Below, piece by piece: positions 36,773 to 46,754 of a stretch of 64,000 nucleotides of DNA. This DNA is from Arthrobacter hankyongi (GTDB lineage: Bacteria; Actinomycetota; Actinomycetes; Actinomycetales; Micrococcaceae): assembly GCF_022012395.1 (NCBI RefSeq), contig NZ_JAKLTQ010000017.1, positions 34,779 through 98,778 on the forward strand. Direction: 5' to 3'. Numbering within the stretch: the stretch's first letter is position 1; every line of letters starts with the position of its first letter. The position numbers and the translations under genes are program-made. The notes beneath the pieces are model-generated. The model saw nothing but the letters and a program-made list of their open reading frames with translations. It did no database searches and was not told the origin of the DNA.

Positions 36773-37984
36773 GTGGCAGCACCGCAGAATTACTTGGCCG
36801 TCATCAAAGTCGTCGGCATCGGCGGCGGTGGGGTGAATGCCGTCAACCGCATGATCGAGGTTGGTCTCCGCGGAGTGGAGTTCATTGCGATCAACACCGA
36901 CGCGCAGGCTCTGCTCATGAGCGACGCCGATGTCAAGCTTGATGTCGGACGTGAACTGACCCGCGGTCTCGGTGCCGGCGCGGATCCGGAAGTGGGCCGC
37001 AAGGCTGCCGAAGACCACTCCGAGGAGATCGAGGAGGTCCTGCGCGGTGCGGACATGGTCTTCGTGACCGCCGGTGAAGGCGGCGGCACGGGCACCGGAG
37101 GCGCACCCGTGGTGGCGCGCATCGCCCGCTCGCTGGGCGCCCTGACCATCGGCGTCGTCACCCGGCCGTTCACCTTCGAGGGCCGCCGCCGCTCGAACCA
37201 GGCCGAGAGCGGGATTGAAACCCTGCGTGACGAAGTGGACACCCTGATCGTCATCCCGAACGACCGCCTGCTGTCCATCAGCGACCGCAACGTCTCGATG
37301 CTTGATGCCTTCCGGTCCGCCGACCAGGTGCTGCTCTCCGGTGTCCAGGGCATCACCGACCTGATTACCACCCCGGGCCTGATCAACCTGGACTTCGCCG
37401 ACGTCAAGTCGGTCATGCAGGGTGCCGGTTCGGCCCTGATGGGCATCGGCTCGGCCCGCGGCGAGGACCGTGCGGTCAAGGCCGCCGAGCTGGCCATCGC
37501 CTCCCCGCTGCTGGAAGCATCCATCGACGGCGCCCATGGCGTCCTGCTGTCCATCCAGGGCGGCTCGGACCTGGGCCTGTTCGAAATCAACGAGGCCGCG
37601 CGGCTGGTCCAGGAAGTGGCCCACCCGGAGGCGAACATCATCTTCGGCGCGGTCATCGATGACGCGCTCGGCGACGAGGCACGCGTCACCGTCATCGCCG
37701 CCGGCTTCGACCAGGTGGACGTCACCAGCGCACCGCAGGCACCGAAGACCGGCGCCATGCCGGCGGTGCCGACCGTCGCTCCGCAGCCGGTGGCCCAGCC
37801 TGCCTCGGCGCAGTTCGCCGCCGCTTCGGCAAAGAACAGCGGCTGGGGCCACGGGGCGCAGGGCCAGAGCCCGTCGGTGATCCCTGCCGACGGCGGCTTC
37901 GAGGTGGACCTGCCGGCCGTGGTCGAGCCGGATCTGAGTGCCGGGCGCAGTGACGACCTCGACGTCCCCGACTTCCTGAAGTAG
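36773..37984 (+). CDS. ftsZ: Cell division GTPase FtsZ
   Basis: A 403-residue tubulin homolog that forms the cytokinetic ring. The N-terminus [20 protein letters not shown] is nearly invariant in actinobacteria and fixes GTG 36773. The GTP-binding tubulin motif is G103-GGTGTG-109. NRADQV-type helix H7 and the T7 loop [21 protein letters not shown] (written in part) are intact. After a variable linker of about 65 residues, the C-terminal peptide [10 protein letters not shown] binds SepF and other partners. It has its own promoter region with a palindrome and is followed 11 bases later by pgeF. Confidence 0.97.
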   Translation: MAAPQNYLAVIKVVGIGGGGVNAVNRMIEVGLRGVEFIAINTDAQALLMSDADVKLDVGRELTRGLGAGADPEVGRKAAEDHSEEIEEVLRGADMVFVTAGEGGGTGTGGAPVVARIARSLGALTIGVVTRPFTFEGRRRSNQAESGIETLRDEVDTLIVIPNDRLLSISDRNVSMLDAFRSADQVLLSGVQGITDLITTPGLINLDFADVKSVMQGAGSALMGIGSARGEDRAVKAAELAIASPLLEASIDGAHGVLLSIQGGSDLGLFEINEAARLVQEVAHPEANIIFGAVIDDALGDEARVTVIAAGFDQVDVTSAPQAPKTGAMPAVPTVAPQPVAQPASAQFAAASAKNSGWGHGAQGQSPSVIPADGGFEVDLPAVVEPDLSAGRSDDLDVPDFLK

Positions 37985-37995
37985 GACCGGAGCAG

Positions 37996-38733
37996 GTGGG
38001 TGGCTCGCCGGACGGATTCTGGTGGCGCGAGGAGGGTGCGGAAGGCCTGCGGGTTGCCTTCACCGGCGCCGAGGCCGGCAATCTGGCCCTGAACGTCGGT
38101 GACGATTCCGCTGCGGTCACTGGACGCCGCCGCCGGCTCGAGGAACGGATGGGCGTCCGGCCCGGCGCCCTCCGCTTCATGAACCAGGTCCATTCGGCCC
38201 GGGTGGGAACCGTTGAGGCGGGGGACGCGCCGATCGACGGCAGTGAGGAACTGGACGGGCTGCTCTGTGCCGATGCCGGCGTTCCGCTGGCTGTGCTGGT
38301 GGCCGACTGCCTTCCGGTGCTCTTCGCGGCCCGGGCGCCGGGCGGCGGCTGGATCACGGCGGCAGCCCACGCCGGCCGCCGCGGCCTGCTGGGCGGCATC
38401 CTGGCCAACACCGTGGCCGGGCTGGAGGCGGCCGGCGGGACCGGGCTGCAGGCCTGGATCGGTCCATCCATCTGCGGGCGGTGCTACGAAGTGCCCGCAG
38501 CCATGCAGGCCGAGGCCTGCGGGCAGCTGCCCGAGCTGGCCGCGGAAACCTCCTGGGGCACCCCGGCCCTGGACCTCGCCGCAGGGGCCGCCGCGGAACT
38601 TGGCCGGCTGGACGTCCGGGTGCACCGGGTTGCCGGCTGCACCCGCGAGGACCCCGGACTGTTCTCGTACCGCAGGGACTCCGGCTGCGGACGGTTCGCC
38701 GGGCTGGTCTGGACCGGGCAGGGGGCACGGTGA
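37996..38733 (+). CDS. pgeF: YfiH/LACC1-family purine nucleoside phosphorylase (PgeF)
   Basis: A 245-residue multicopper-fold enzyme often labelled laccase. Family members act as purine nucleoside phosphorylase/adenosine deaminase and as editors of MurC errors (removing L-Ser-containing UDP-MurNAc). The zinc ligands H66 (NQVHS), C105 (VADCLPVLF) and H125 (AAHAGRRG) and the GPSICGRCYEV segment are present. It lies between ftsZ and yggS as in many actinobacteria. The GTG start follows GGAGCAG. It overlaps yggS by GTGA. Confidence 0.88.
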   Translation: MGGSPDGFWWREEGAEGLRVAFTGAEAGNLALNVGDDSAAVTGRRRRLEERMGVRPGALRFMNQVHSARVGTVEAGDAPIDGSEELDGLLCADAGVPLAVLVADCLPVLFAARAPGGGWITAAAHAGRRGLLGGILANTVAGLEAAGGTGLQAWIGPSICGRCYEVPAAMQAEACGQLPELAAETSWGTPALDLAAGAAAELGRLDVRVHRVAGCTREDPGLFSYRRDSGCGRFAGLVWTGQGAR

Positions 38734-39488
38734 CCAGCCGGAAGGACGAGCTGGCGGCCCGGCTGGAGCAGGTGCGCGGGCGGATTGACCGGGCCGCTGC
38801 CGGGCGCCCCGGGGCCGCTCCGGAGCTGATCGTGGTGACCAAGTACTTTCCCGCCTCCGATGTGGCGGCGCTGGCCGAGCTGGGCGTCCGTGACGTGGGG
38901 GAGAACCGGGACCAGGAGGCCGCTGCCAAGGCCGCCGAGCTCGCCGCGGAGTCCGCCGCGGTCGGGCTGCGCTGGCATTTCATCGGCCAGCTGCAGACGA
39001 ACAAGGCCAAATCGGTGGTCCGTTACGCCCACGCGGTGCATTCGGTGGACCGACCGCAGCTGGTGGCTGCACTGTCCAAGGCCGTGGCGGCCGAGCAGGA
39101 GCGCCGCCGGGCAGCCGGTGCGCCGGCCCGGGCCGACCTGCTCTGCCTGATCCAGGTGGACCTGGACGACCGTCCGGCCGAAGCCCGGCCGGCAGGCAAA
39201 GGCCGCGGCGGGGCGGAGCCGGAACAGATCGGCACCCTGGCCGGGATGATCGAGCAGGCGCAGGGCCTGGTCCTGGGCGGGCTGATGGCGGTGGCGCCGT
39301 TGGGTGCGGACCCGGCCGAGGCGTTTGGCCGGCTGGCCGGCTTCTCCGCACGGCTTCTCCGCAGCCATCCGGACGCCCGGATGCTCTCCGCCGGCATGAG
39401 CCAGGACCTCGAAGCGGCGGTGGCCGCCGGTGCGACACACCTGCGTGTCGGATCGGATGTCCTCGGCGACAGACCCGCCTTGGGGTAG
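38730..39488 (+). CDS. yggS: YggS/PLPBP-family pyridoxal-phosphate-binding protein
   Basis: A 252-residue TIM-barrel protein that holds pyridoxal phosphate and maintains vitamin B6 and amino-acid balance. The cofactor lysine is K38 in LIVVTKYFP. DVGENRDQE, WHFIGQLQTNKAK, LSAGMSQDLEAAV and HLRVGSDVLG are family landmarks. Residues about 117-165 carry an Ala/Arg/Gly-rich insertion around AEARPAGKGRGGAEP. The start GTG 38730 shares GTGA with pgeF. Confidence 0.92.
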   Translation: MTSRKDELAARLEQVRGRIDRAAAGRPGAAPELIVVTKYFPASDVAALAELGVRDVGENRDQEAAAKAAELAAESAAVGLRWHFIGQLQTNKAKSVVRYAHAVHSVDRPQLVAALSKAVAAEQERRRAAGAPARADLLCLIQVDLDDRPAEARPAGKGRGGAEPEQIGTLAGMIEQAQGLVLGGLMAVAPLGADPAEAFGRLAGFSARLLRSHPDARMLSAGMSQDLEAAVAAGATHLRVGSDVLGDRPALG

Positions 39489-39574
39489 CGTTTTTCGAGA
39501 CGGGCGGGTAGGACTACGGGCTTGACGATCCGTGCGTCGCAACAGCTGCGGGGACGAGACGTGAGGAGCCAACC

Positions 39575-40141
39575 ATGGCCGGTGCACTGCGCAAGACGAT
39601 GATTTATCTCGGGCTTGCCGACGGCGAGGAGCAGTACGAGTCCGACCATGCCGAACTGCCCGAGCGCACCGAGGAACCCGAGCCGGAGCGCCGGGAACGG
39701 GACGAGCGGGAAGTCCGCGAGCTGCGCGAGGAGCGCCGCGCCGAACGCGCTGAACGCCCGGAGAGTGCGCCGGCGGTGCTGAAGCCGGTCCCCGAGGAAT
39801 ACCGGGCGCCCGTGACCCCGATCAAGCGTGCCCCATCAACCCGCGAGGAGTCTTCCGTGCTGCGGCAGATCACCACTGTGCACCCGCGTTCCTACAACGA
39901 CGCGAAGATCATCGGCGAAAGCTTCCGGGACGGTATTCCGGTCATCATGAACGTGACGGACATGGGCGAAGCGGACGCCAAACGCCTGGTCGACTTCTCC
40001 GCCGGCCTGGTCTTCGGCCTGCACGGCAGCATCGAGCGGGTCACCAACAAGGTCTTCCTGCTCTCGCCGTCGACCATCGAGGTCCTGGGCGAGGACCGCA
40101 AGACGGTGGACCAGGTGGCCACCGTCTTCAACCAAAGCTGA
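39575..40141 (+). CDS. sepF: Cell division protein SepF
   Basis: A 188-residue membrane anchor for FtsZ. The N-terminal amphipathic helix [16 protein letters not shown] binds membrane. Residues about 20-65 form a very charged Glu/Arg linker ([17 protein letters not shown]). The C-terminal SepF core (about 90-188) contains [19 protein letters not shown] and [20 protein letters not shown] and polymerises while binding the FtsZ tail. In actinobacteria without FtsA this is the main FtsZ tether. The ATG has GAGGAG upstream. It starts 87 bases after yggS. Confidence 0.95.
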   Translation: MAGALRKTMIYLGLADGEEQYESDHAELPERTEEPEPERRERDEREVRELREERRAERAERPESAPAVLKPVPEEYRAPVTPIKRAPSTREESSVLRQITTVHPRSYNDAKIIGESFRDGIPVIMNVTDMGEADAKRLVDFSAGLVFGLHGSIERVTNKVFLLSPSTIEVLGEDRKTVDQVATVFNQS

Positions 40142-40243
40142 CCTGCCGCGGGGGCCGGCCGCCCGCGCTGGCGCAACGCCCCGGCCATGGGGCAAGATGT
40201 CCTTACCCCTTCCGCTACTACCGTTGGGAATCGTGGATCTTCC

Positions 40244-40555
40244 GTGTCCATCATCTTCGCGCTGCTGTATCTCGTCCTGATGCTCTTCCAGGTTGCCCTG
40301 ATCGTGCGCATCGTGTTCGAAGTGGTGCAGAACTTTGCCCGGCAGTGGCGGCCGCGCGGGGTGGCACTGGTGGCCGCTTCGGCCATTTACGGTGCCACCG
40401 ACCCGGCCCTGCGCCTGCTGCGCCGGCTGATCCCGCCCCTGCGGATCGGCGGCTTCGCCCTGGACCTGGCCTTCCTGGTGCTGTTCATCGTGATTTCCAT
40501 CGCTAAGGCAGTGGTCTCCGGACTGGGCCAGAGCGTGGCCGCGGCGGTCGTCTGA
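40244..40555 (+). CDS. YggT-family membrane protein
   Basis: A 103-residue integral membrane protein with two hydrophobic regions (about 1-24 and 63-90) and the family segments IVFEVVQNFARQWRPRG and TDPALRLLRRLIPPLRIGG. YggT proteins are found between sepF and divIVA in actinobacteria, but their role is unclear. GTG 40244 is chosen because the conserved SIIFALLYLVLMLF begins right there. The ribosome site is weak (GTGGATC). Confidence 0.85.
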   Translation: MSIIFALLYLVLMLFQVALIVRIVFEVVQNFARQWRPRGVALVAASAIYGATDPALRLLRRLIPPLRIGGFALDLAFLVLFIVISIAKAVVSGLGQSVAAAVV

Positions 40556-40755
40556 ACGACCGCTCCGCCTGTATGAACCGCTTCGGCGCCGCCGCGTGTG
40601 TCGTTCGATGCGCGGGTGGGCGAGAGGCTATTCTGAGCTAGAAGCTCCTGTACCTGTAAAGTGTGACAGAGAGTATTCGCAACCGTTGTCATGAGTCCGG
40701 TGAACGAACCAGCCCCGGGGCCATGATCCACACAGAACCAGTATGAGGTGACCAG

Positions 40756-41421
40756 ATGGCTCTGACGCCAGAAGACGTTGTCAACAAGCGGTTCCAGCCC
40801 ACGAAGTTCCGGGAGGGCTACGACCAGGACGAAGTCGACGACTTCCTTGACGAAATCGTCGTCGAGCTGCGCCGCTTGAACCAGGAAAACGACGAGCTGC
40901 GCAAGAAGCTCGCCGAGGCCACCTCCCGCCAGGGCGGCGAAGCCGCCGCCGTTCCCGCCCCGGTCGCCGCCGCATCGGCAGCCCAGGAAGCGCCGGTGGC
41001 CCAGAAGCCGGCGCCCGTGGTCAAGGAGCAGCCCAAGACGCAGGCAGCCCCGGTCGTCTCGGCTGCGGCACCGGCGGCCACGCAGCACACCGCTGTCGCC
41101 GAATCCGCCGCCGGCGTGCTGGCCATGGCGCAGAAGCTGCACGACGAGTACGTCAATGCCGGCCTGGAACAGCGGGACAAGATCATTGCCGAGGCGCAGA
41201 TGGAAGCCAGCTCTTTGGTCAACGATGCCCAGGAGAAGAGCCGCAAGACGCTGGGCGCGCTGGAGCAGCAGAAGGCTGTGCTGGAGCGGAAGCTGGAGCA
41301 GTTGCGCGGCTTCGAACGGGACTACCGGTCCCGCCTGAAGGCCTACATTGAGGGGCAGCTGCGGGACCTGGAGGCACGTGGCTCCTTTGCCGCCGATGCC
41401 AAGGACACGGCAAACTCCTAG
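40756..41421 (+). CDS. divIVA: Polar growth and division protein DivIVA (Wag31)
   Basis: A 221-residue coiled-coil scaffold that marks curved membrane at poles and septa and directs wall synthesis. The N-terminal membrane-binding domain is MALTPEDVVNKRFQPTKFRE followed by GYDQDEVDDFLDEIV. A coiled coil (about 30-58), a Pro/Ala/Val-rich linker (about 60-112) and a second coiled coil (about 118-210) follow. The ATG has GAGGTGACC upstream. In the 200-base gap upstream TAAAGT (40657-40662) matches a -10, but no good -35 is seen. A 13-bp stem follows the gene. Confidence 0.95.
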   Translation: MALTPEDVVNKRFQPTKFREGYDQDEVDDFLDEIVVELRRLNQENDELRKKLAEATSRQGGEAAAVPAPVAAASAAQEAPVAQKPAPVVKEQPKTQAAPVVSAAAPAATQHTAVAESAAGVLAMAQKLHDEYVNAGLEQRDKIIAEAQMEASSLVNDAQEKSRKTLGALEQQKAVLERKLEQLRGFERDYRSRLKAYIEGQLRDLEARGSFAADAKDTANS

Positions 41422-41447
41422 GAGCCCCTGGAAGTTCGAAATCCTTA

Positions 41448-41478
41448 CTCCGGTACGGCCCTGGCGGCCGTACCGGAG
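41448..41478 (+). terminator. Hairpin after divIVA
   Basis: A 13-bp perfect stem (41448-41460 with 41466-41478) with a 5-base loop CTGGC begins 26 bases after the divIVA stop. No U-run follows, so it may attenuate rather than fully stop transcription into lspA. Confidence 0.65.
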
Positions 41479-41482
41479 ATAG

Positions 41483-41553
41483 TTGGCCGGTGCCGGGACC
41501 ACCTCCTGTCACCGGCCAAACGTTTAGCCTGCGGCGTTTGTGGTGCCGCAGGC
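41483..41553 (+). repeat. Two further inverted repeats upstream of lspA
   Basis: TTGGCCGGTG (41483-41492) pairs with CACCGGCCAA (41510-41519) over a 17-base loop. GCCTGCGGC (41527-41535) pairs with GCCGCAGGC (41545-41553) over a 9-base loop. With the divIVA hairpin they give three consecutive stems in a 151-base gap. Confidence 0.5.
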
Positions 41554-41572
41554 CGCTACCTTCGGAAGTACT

Positions 41573-42196
41573 ATGCCTGAATCTCCGCCCGAATCACCGT
41601 CTGCCGAGGACCTGCCCGCCGGCGGGACCGCCGGATCCGCTGCCGCAGGGCCCGCACCGGCGCGGCGCAGTGGAAAGTTCGTGCTCGTCCTGGCCTGCTG
41701 CGCGGCCTTTGCCTACCTTTTCGACCAGGCGACCAAGTTCTGGGTAGTCGGGACCATGGTCGAGGGCCAGACCATCCCGGTGCTGCCACCGCTGCTGAGC
41801 TGGCATTTCATCCGCAACCCGGGCGCGGCGTTCTCCATTGGCGAGGACTACACCTGGATCTTCAGCATCGTGATGGCGTGCGTGGCCGCTGCGATCCTGT
41901 TCTACGCGCGCCGGGTCCGCTCCATCTGGTGGGCCATCGCGCTGGGCTTCCTGCTCGGCGGTGCGCTGGGGAACCTGACCGACCGGCTCTTCCGGGAGCC
42001 GTCCTTCGGCATGGGCCACGTGGTGGACTTCATTGCGTTCCCGAACTTCGCGATCTTCAACATTGCCGATTCGGCGATCGTCGGCGCGGTCATCCTGTGG
42101 TGCATCCTGACCCTGCTGGGCATCGGGATGGACGGCCGCCGGGCTCCGGCCCGCGGCCACGGAAGCGAGGGCCGGCCGGAGGACGGCGATGGCTGA
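41573..42196 (+). CDS. lspA: Lipoprotein signal peptidase
   Basis: A 207-residue aspartyl protease of the inner membrane that removes lipoprotein signal peptides (signal peptidase II). Four membrane helices can be traced. The catalytic aspartates are expected at D152 in HVVDFIAF and D166 in [17 protein letters not shown] and RNPGAAFSI are also conserved. ATG 41573 has GGAAG six bases upstream. The N-terminal 33 residues are Pro/Ser/Ala-rich and unusual for the family. It overlaps the pseudouridine synthase by 8 bases. Confidence 0.94.
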   Translation: MPESPPESPSAEDLPAGGTAGSAAAGPAPARRSGKFVLVLACCAAFAYLFDQATKFWVVGTMVEGQTIPVLPPLLSWHFIRNPGAAFSIGEDYTWIFSIVMACVAAAILFYARRVRSIWWAIALGFLLGGALGNLTDRLFREPSFGMGHVVDFIAFPNFAIFNIADSAIVGAVILWCILTLLGIGMDGRRAPARGHGSEGRPEDGDG

Positions 42197-43133
42197 GACC
42201 CCGGGCCGGACGTATAGCATCGAACTGGCCGGCGGGACGGCGGGCCAGCGGGCCGACGCGGGGCTGGCGGGGCTGCTGGGCATTTCCCGCTCGGCGGCCG
42301 CGGTGCTGCTGGGCGAAGGCAATGTCAGCCTGGACGGCCGGACCGTCGCAAAATCGGACCGGCTGCCGCCGGCCGGACTGCTCCGGGTTCAGGTGCCGGA
42401 GCGGCCGGACCCGTTGAAGATCGTGGTGGAAGAGGTAGAAGATTTGAAAATCCTCGGCGATGACGAGGACTTCGTGGTCATCGACAAGCCCGTCGGAGTG
42501 GCGGCGCATCCCTCGCCCGGCTGGGTGGGGCCCACGGTGGTGGGAGCGCTGGCAGCCCGCGGCTACCGTATTTCCACCTCGGGCGCGGCCGAGCGCGCCG
42601 GCATCGTCCACCGGCTCGACGTCGGCACCTCCGGAGCCATGGTGGTGGCCAAGACCGAGCACGGCTACACCCTGCTCAAGCGCGCCTTCAAGGACCGCAC
42701 CGTCGAGAAGGTCTACCACGCCCTGGTCCAGGGACTGCCGGACCCGCTCGAGGGCACCATCGAGGCGCCGATCGGCCGGCACCCCGGCTACGACTGGCGG
42801 TTCGCCGTCGTCGAGGACGGACGGCCCTCGGTGACCCACTACGAGGTGCTCGAAGCCTTCGGCAAGGCCTCGCTGGTGGAGGTCCACCTGGAAACCGGCC
42901 GCACGCACCAGATCCGGGTGCATTTCTCGGCCCTGCACCACCCCTGCGCCGGGGACCTGACCTACGGTGCGGACCCGAGGCTGGCCGCCGAGCTGGGGCT
43001 GACCCGGCAGTGGCTGCATGCGCGCCGGCTCGGCTTCACCCACCCCCGGACCGGGGAATGGGTGTCGTTCACCAGCGACTACCCGGCGGACCTGGCCTAC
43101 GCGCTCGAGGCCCTGGCCGAACACCGGGTCTAG
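42189..43133 (+). CDS. rluD: RluD-type 23S rRNA pseudouridine synthase
   Basis: A 314-residue pseudouridine synthase. An N-terminal S4-like RNA-binding domain (about 15-75) is followed by the RluA-family catalytic domain with D144 in [35 protein letters not shown] and [16 protein letters not shown] are typical. It probably modifies 23S rRNA helix 69; the exact positions are inferred from the family. The lspA-rluD pairing is common in bacteria. ATG 42189 has GGAGGACGG upstream within lspA. Confidence 0.9.
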   Translation: MAETPGRTYSIELAGGTAGQRADAGLAGLLGISRSAAAVLLGEGNVSLDGRTVAKSDRLPPAGLLRVQVPERPDPLKIVVEEVEDLKILGDDEDFVVIDKPVGVAAHPSPGWVGPTVVGALAARGYRISTSGAAERAGIVHRLDVGTSGAMVVAKTEHGYTLLKRAFKDRTVEKVYHALVQGLPDPLEGTIEAPIGRHPGYDWRFAVVEDGRPSVTHYEVLEAFGKASLVEVHLETGRTHQIRVHFSALHHPCAGDLTYGADPRLAAELGLTRQWLHARRLGFTHPRTGEWVSFTSDYPADLAYALEALAEHRV

Positions 43134-43167
43134 GATCTACGCAAGAGGACAGCAGAAGAGGCACCAC

Positions 43168-46100
43168 GTGAGCACCAAGACCGGCAACGATTCCTTCGTC
43201 CACCTGCACAACCACACCGAGTACTCGATGCTCGACGGTGCCGCCCGGCTCGGCGACCTGTTCAGCCACGCCGAGGAGCTGGGCATGAACGCCCTGGCCA
43301 CCACCGACCACGGCTTCGTGTTCGGCGCCTTCGACTTCTGGAACAAGGCCCGCAACGCGGGCATCAAGCCGATTGTCGGCGTCGAAGCCTACCTGACCCC
43401 GGGAACCGCGCGGGCCGACAAGACCCGGGTGCGCTGGGGCGACGGCGGGCGCGACGACGTTTCCGGTGCCGGCGCCTACACCCATATGACCATGTGGGCA
43501 CAGACCACCGAGGGCATGCACAACCTGTTCCGGATGTCCTCGCTGGCCTCGCTGGAGGGCTACCTCTACAAGCCGCGGATGGACCGCGACCTGTTGCAGA
43601 CCTACGGTACGGGCCTGATTGCCACCACCGGCTGCCCTTCGGGCGAGGTGCAGACCAAGCTGCGGCTGGGTCTGTACAAGGAGGCCATGCAGGCCGCCTC
43701 GGACTTCCGGGACATCTTCGGCGCGGAGAATTTCTTCTGTGAGCTGATGGACCACGGACTGGACATCGAGCGCGGTGTGCACGCGGACCTGATCAAGCTG
43801 GCCCGCGAACTGCGGCTGCCGCTGGTGGCCACCAACGACCTGCACTACACCCACGCCGAGGACGCCGCCTCTCATGCGGCGCTGCTGTGCGTGCAGTCCG
43901 GCTCCACGCTGGCGGACCCCAAACGCTTCAAGTTCGACGCCGACGAGTTCTACCTGAAGTCGCCGGCGGAAATGCGCGCGCTGTTCCGGGACTACCCCGA
44001 GGCCTGCGACAATACCTTGCTCATCGCCGAGCGCTGCGACGTCGAGTTCAATACCAAGGCCAACTACATGCCGCGGTTCCCCTGCCCGCCGGGGGAGAAC
44101 GAGGAGTCCTGGTTCGTTAAGGAAGTCGAGAAGGGCCTGCACTACCGCTACCCGGCCGGCATTCCCGACGCGGTGCGCAAGCAGGCCGACTACGAGATCG
44201 GCGTCATCACCCAGATGGGCTTCCCGGGCTACTTCCTGGTCGTGGCGGACTTCATCAACTGGGCCAAGAACAACGGCATCCGGGTGGGGCCCGGCCGCGG
44301 TTCCGGCGCCGGCTCGATGGCCGCCTACGCGATGCGCATCACCGACCTGGATCCGCTGCAGCACGGGCTGATCTTCGAACGGTTCCTGAACCCGGACCGC
44401 GTCTCCATGCCCGACTTCGACGTCGACTTCGATGACCGCCGCCGCCCCGAGGTGATCAAGTACGTCACCGAGAAGTACGGCGACGAGCGCGTGGCCATGA
44501 TCGTCACCTACGGCACGATCAAGGGCAAGCAGGCGCTCAAGGACTCCTCCCGCGTGATGGGCTACCCGTTCTCGGTGGGCGAGCGGCTGACCAAGGCGAT
44601 GCCGCCGGACGTGATGGGCAAGGGCATTTCGCTCACCGACGTGCACAACCCCGAAGCCAAGCGCTACAGCGAGGCCGAGGAGCTGCGCGAGCTGCTGAAA
44701 TCGGACGCGGACTCGGCCAAAGTCTTCGAAACCGCGCTGGGGCTGGAAGGCCTGAAGCGCCAGTGGGGCGTGCACGCGGCCGGCGTGATCATGTCCTCGG
44801 ACCCGCTGATCGACATCATTCCGATCATGCGCCGCGAGCAGGACGGGCAGGTCATCACGCAGTTCGACTACCCGACCTGCGAAGGCCTGGGCCTGATCAA
44901 GATGGACTTCCTGGGCCTGCGGAACCTGACGATCATCTCCGACGCCCTGGAGAACATCAAGCTCAACCGCAACGAGGACCTGGTCCTCGAGGACCTGGCG
45001 TTGGACGACAAGGAATCCTACGAACTGCTGGCGCGCGGGGACACCCTGGGGGTCTTCCAGCTCGACGGCGGGCCGATGCGTTCGCTGCTCAAGCTGATGC
45101 GCCCGGACAACTTCGAAGACATTTCCGCCGTGCTGGCGCTGTACCGGCCGGGGCCGATGGGCGCCAACGCGCACACGAACTACGCGCTGCGCAAGAACGG
45201 CGTGCAGGACATCACGCCGATCCATCCCGAGCTCGCCGAGCCGCTGGAGGACATCCTTGGCGGCACCTACGGCCTGATCGTGTACCAGGAACAGGTCATG
45301 GCCATCGCGCAGAAGCTGGCCGGCTACTCGCTTGGCCAGGCAGACATTCTGCGCCGTGCGATGGGCAAGAAGAAGAAGTCGGAGCTGGACAAGCAGTTCG
45401 CCGGCTTCTCCCAGGGCATGAAGGACCGCGGCTACTCCGAGGCGGCGGTCAAGACCCTGTGGGACATCCTGCTGCCGTTCTCCGACTACGCCTTCAACAA
45501 GGCGCACTCGGCGGCCTACGGCGTCGTCTCCTACTGGACGGCGTACCTGAAGGCCCACTACTCGACCGAGTACATGGCCGCCCTGCTCACCTCGGTGGGT
45601 GATGACAAGGACAAGCTGGCGATGTACCTGAACGAGTGCCGCCACATGGGCATTACGGTGCTGCCGCCGGACGTCAACGAATCCAGCGTGAACTTCACCC
45701 CGGTCGGTACCGACATCCGCTTCGGCATGGGCGCCATCCGCAACGTCGGCGCCAACGTGGTCCATGCCATGGTGGGGGCGCGCGAGGAGAAGGGCGCGTT
45801 CGCCTCCTTCAGCGACTACCTGCAGAAGGTGCCCGCGGTCGTCTGCAACAAGCGGACCATCGAATCGCTGATCAAGGCCGGCGCCTTCGACTCGCTCGGC
45901 CATCCGCGGCGGGCGCTGGCGATGATCCACGAAGAGGCCGTGGACTCGGTGATCGTGCTCAAGCGCAACGAGGCAGCCAACCAGTTCGACCTGTTCAGCA
46001 CCATGATGGGCGACGGCGGCGGTGACGCCGGAGCCGACGCCGGGCTGGCGGTGGACATCCCGGACCTGCCCGAGTGGGAGAAGAAGGACAAGCTGGCCTT

Positions 46101-46719
46101 CGAACGCGACATGCTCGGGCTCTACGTTTCGGACCACCCGCTGCAGGGCCTGGAAGGCGTGCTGAGCCAGCACGCGGACCAGTCCATTACCTCGGTCATC
46201 GCCGAGGACGGACCGGCCGACGGCGCCATCGTCACCATTGCCGGCATGATCACCTCGCTGCAGCGGCGCATCGCCAAGAACAGCGGCAATGCCTACGCGC
46301 GGGCTGAGATCGAGGACCTCGGCGGGTCGATGGAAGTGATGTTCTTCGGCCAGGTCTACGGACCGATTTCCTCGATCCTGGCCGAGGACCTGATCGTGGT
46401 GGTCCGGGGCCGGCTGCAGCGCCGCGACGACGGCGCCGTGACGCTCAACGCCCAGGAACTGAACGTTCCGGACCTCAGCGAGGGCCACGCCGGCCCGGTG
46501 GTGATCTCGATGGCCAACCATAAGGCGACCGAGGAAGTGGTCACGGCGCTGGGCGATGTGCTGCGGACCCATCCGGGCAATACCGACGTCCAGGTCCGGC
46601 TGAACCACGCCCGCAAGGTCGAGGTGATGCGCCTGGGCCTCAACTACCGGGTCAACCCCACCCCGTCCCTGTTCGGCGACCTCAAGGTCCTGCTCGGCCC
46701 CACCTGCCTGGACGCCTGA
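43168..46719 (+). CDS. dnaE: DNA polymerase III alpha subunit DnaE1
   Basis: An 1183-residue replicative polymerase. The N-terminal PHP domain (HLHNHTEYSMLDG, TTDHGFVFG) keeps its metal-binding histidines and so may act as a 3'-5' proofreading exonuclease, as shown for the mycobacterial DnaE1. Polymerase catalytic acids are D416 and D418 in PDFDVDFDDRR, with GPGRGSGAGS just before. The fingers, beta-clamp-binding region (QFDLFS) and OB-fold (VTIAGMITSLQRRIAK) complete the chain. GTG 43168 follows AGAGG. A TAGGAT overlapping the rluD stop (43131-43136) could serve as its own -10. A weak 6-bp hairpin (46734-46753) separates it from the convergent flavin reductase. Confidence 0.96.
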   Translation: MSTKTGNDSFVHLHNHTEYSMLDGAARLGDLFSHAEELGMNALATTDHGFVFGAFDFWNKARNAGIKPIVGVEAYLTPGTARADKTRVRWGDGGRDDVSGAGAYTHMTMWAQTTEGMHNLFRMSSLASLEGYLYKPRMDRDLLQTYGTGLIATTGCPSGEVQTKLRLGLYKEAMQAASDFRDIFGAENFFCELMDHGLDIERGVHADLIKLARELRLPLVATNDLHYTHAEDAASHAALLCVQSGSTLADPKRFKFDADEFYLKSPAEMRALFRDYPEACDNTLLIAERCDVEFNTKANYMPRFPCPPGENEESWFVKEVEKGLHYRYPAGIPDAVRKQADYEIGVITQMGFPGYFLVVADFINWAKNNGIRVGPGRGSGAGSMAAYAMRITDLDPLQHGLIFERFLNPDRVSMPDFDVDFDDRRRPEVIKYVTEKYGDERVAMIVTYGTIKGKQALKDSSRVMGYPFSVGERLTKAMPPDVMGKGISLTDVHNPEAKRYSEAEELRELLKSDADSAKVFETALGLEGLKRQWGVHAAGVIMSSDPLIDIIPIMRREQDGQVITQFDYPTCEGLGLIKMDFLGLRNLTIISDALENIKLNRNEDLVLEDLALDDKESYELLARGDTLGVFQLDGGPMRSLLKLMRPDNFEDISAVLALYRPGPMGANAHTNYALRKNGVQDITPIHPELAEPLEDILGGTYGLIVYQEQVMAIAQKLAGYSLGQADILRRAMGKKKKSELDKQFAGFSQGMKDRGYSEAAVKTLWDILLPFSDYAFNKAHSAAYGVVSYWTAYLKAHYSTEYMAALLTSVGDDKDKLAMYLNECRHMGITVLPPDVNESSVNFTPVGTDIRFGMGAIRNVGANVVHAMVGAREEKGAFASFSDYLQKVPAVVCNKRTIESLIKAGAFDSLGHPRRALAMIHEEAVDSVIVLKRNEAANQFDLFSTMMGDGGGDAGADAGLAVDIPDLPEWEKKDKLAFERDMLGLYVSDHPLQGLEGVLSQHADQSITSVIAEDGPADGAIVTIAGMITSLQRRIAKNSGNAYARAEIEDLGGSMEVMFFGQVYGPISSILAEDLIVVVRGRLQRRDDGAVTLNAQELNVPDLSEGHAGPVVISMANHKATEEVVTALGDVLRTHPGNTDVQVRLNHARKVEVMRLGLNYRVNPTPSLFGDLKVLLGPTCLDA

Positions 46720-46754
46720 GCGTTCAGCGGCTGCCCCGGTTCTTGGGCCGGGGG

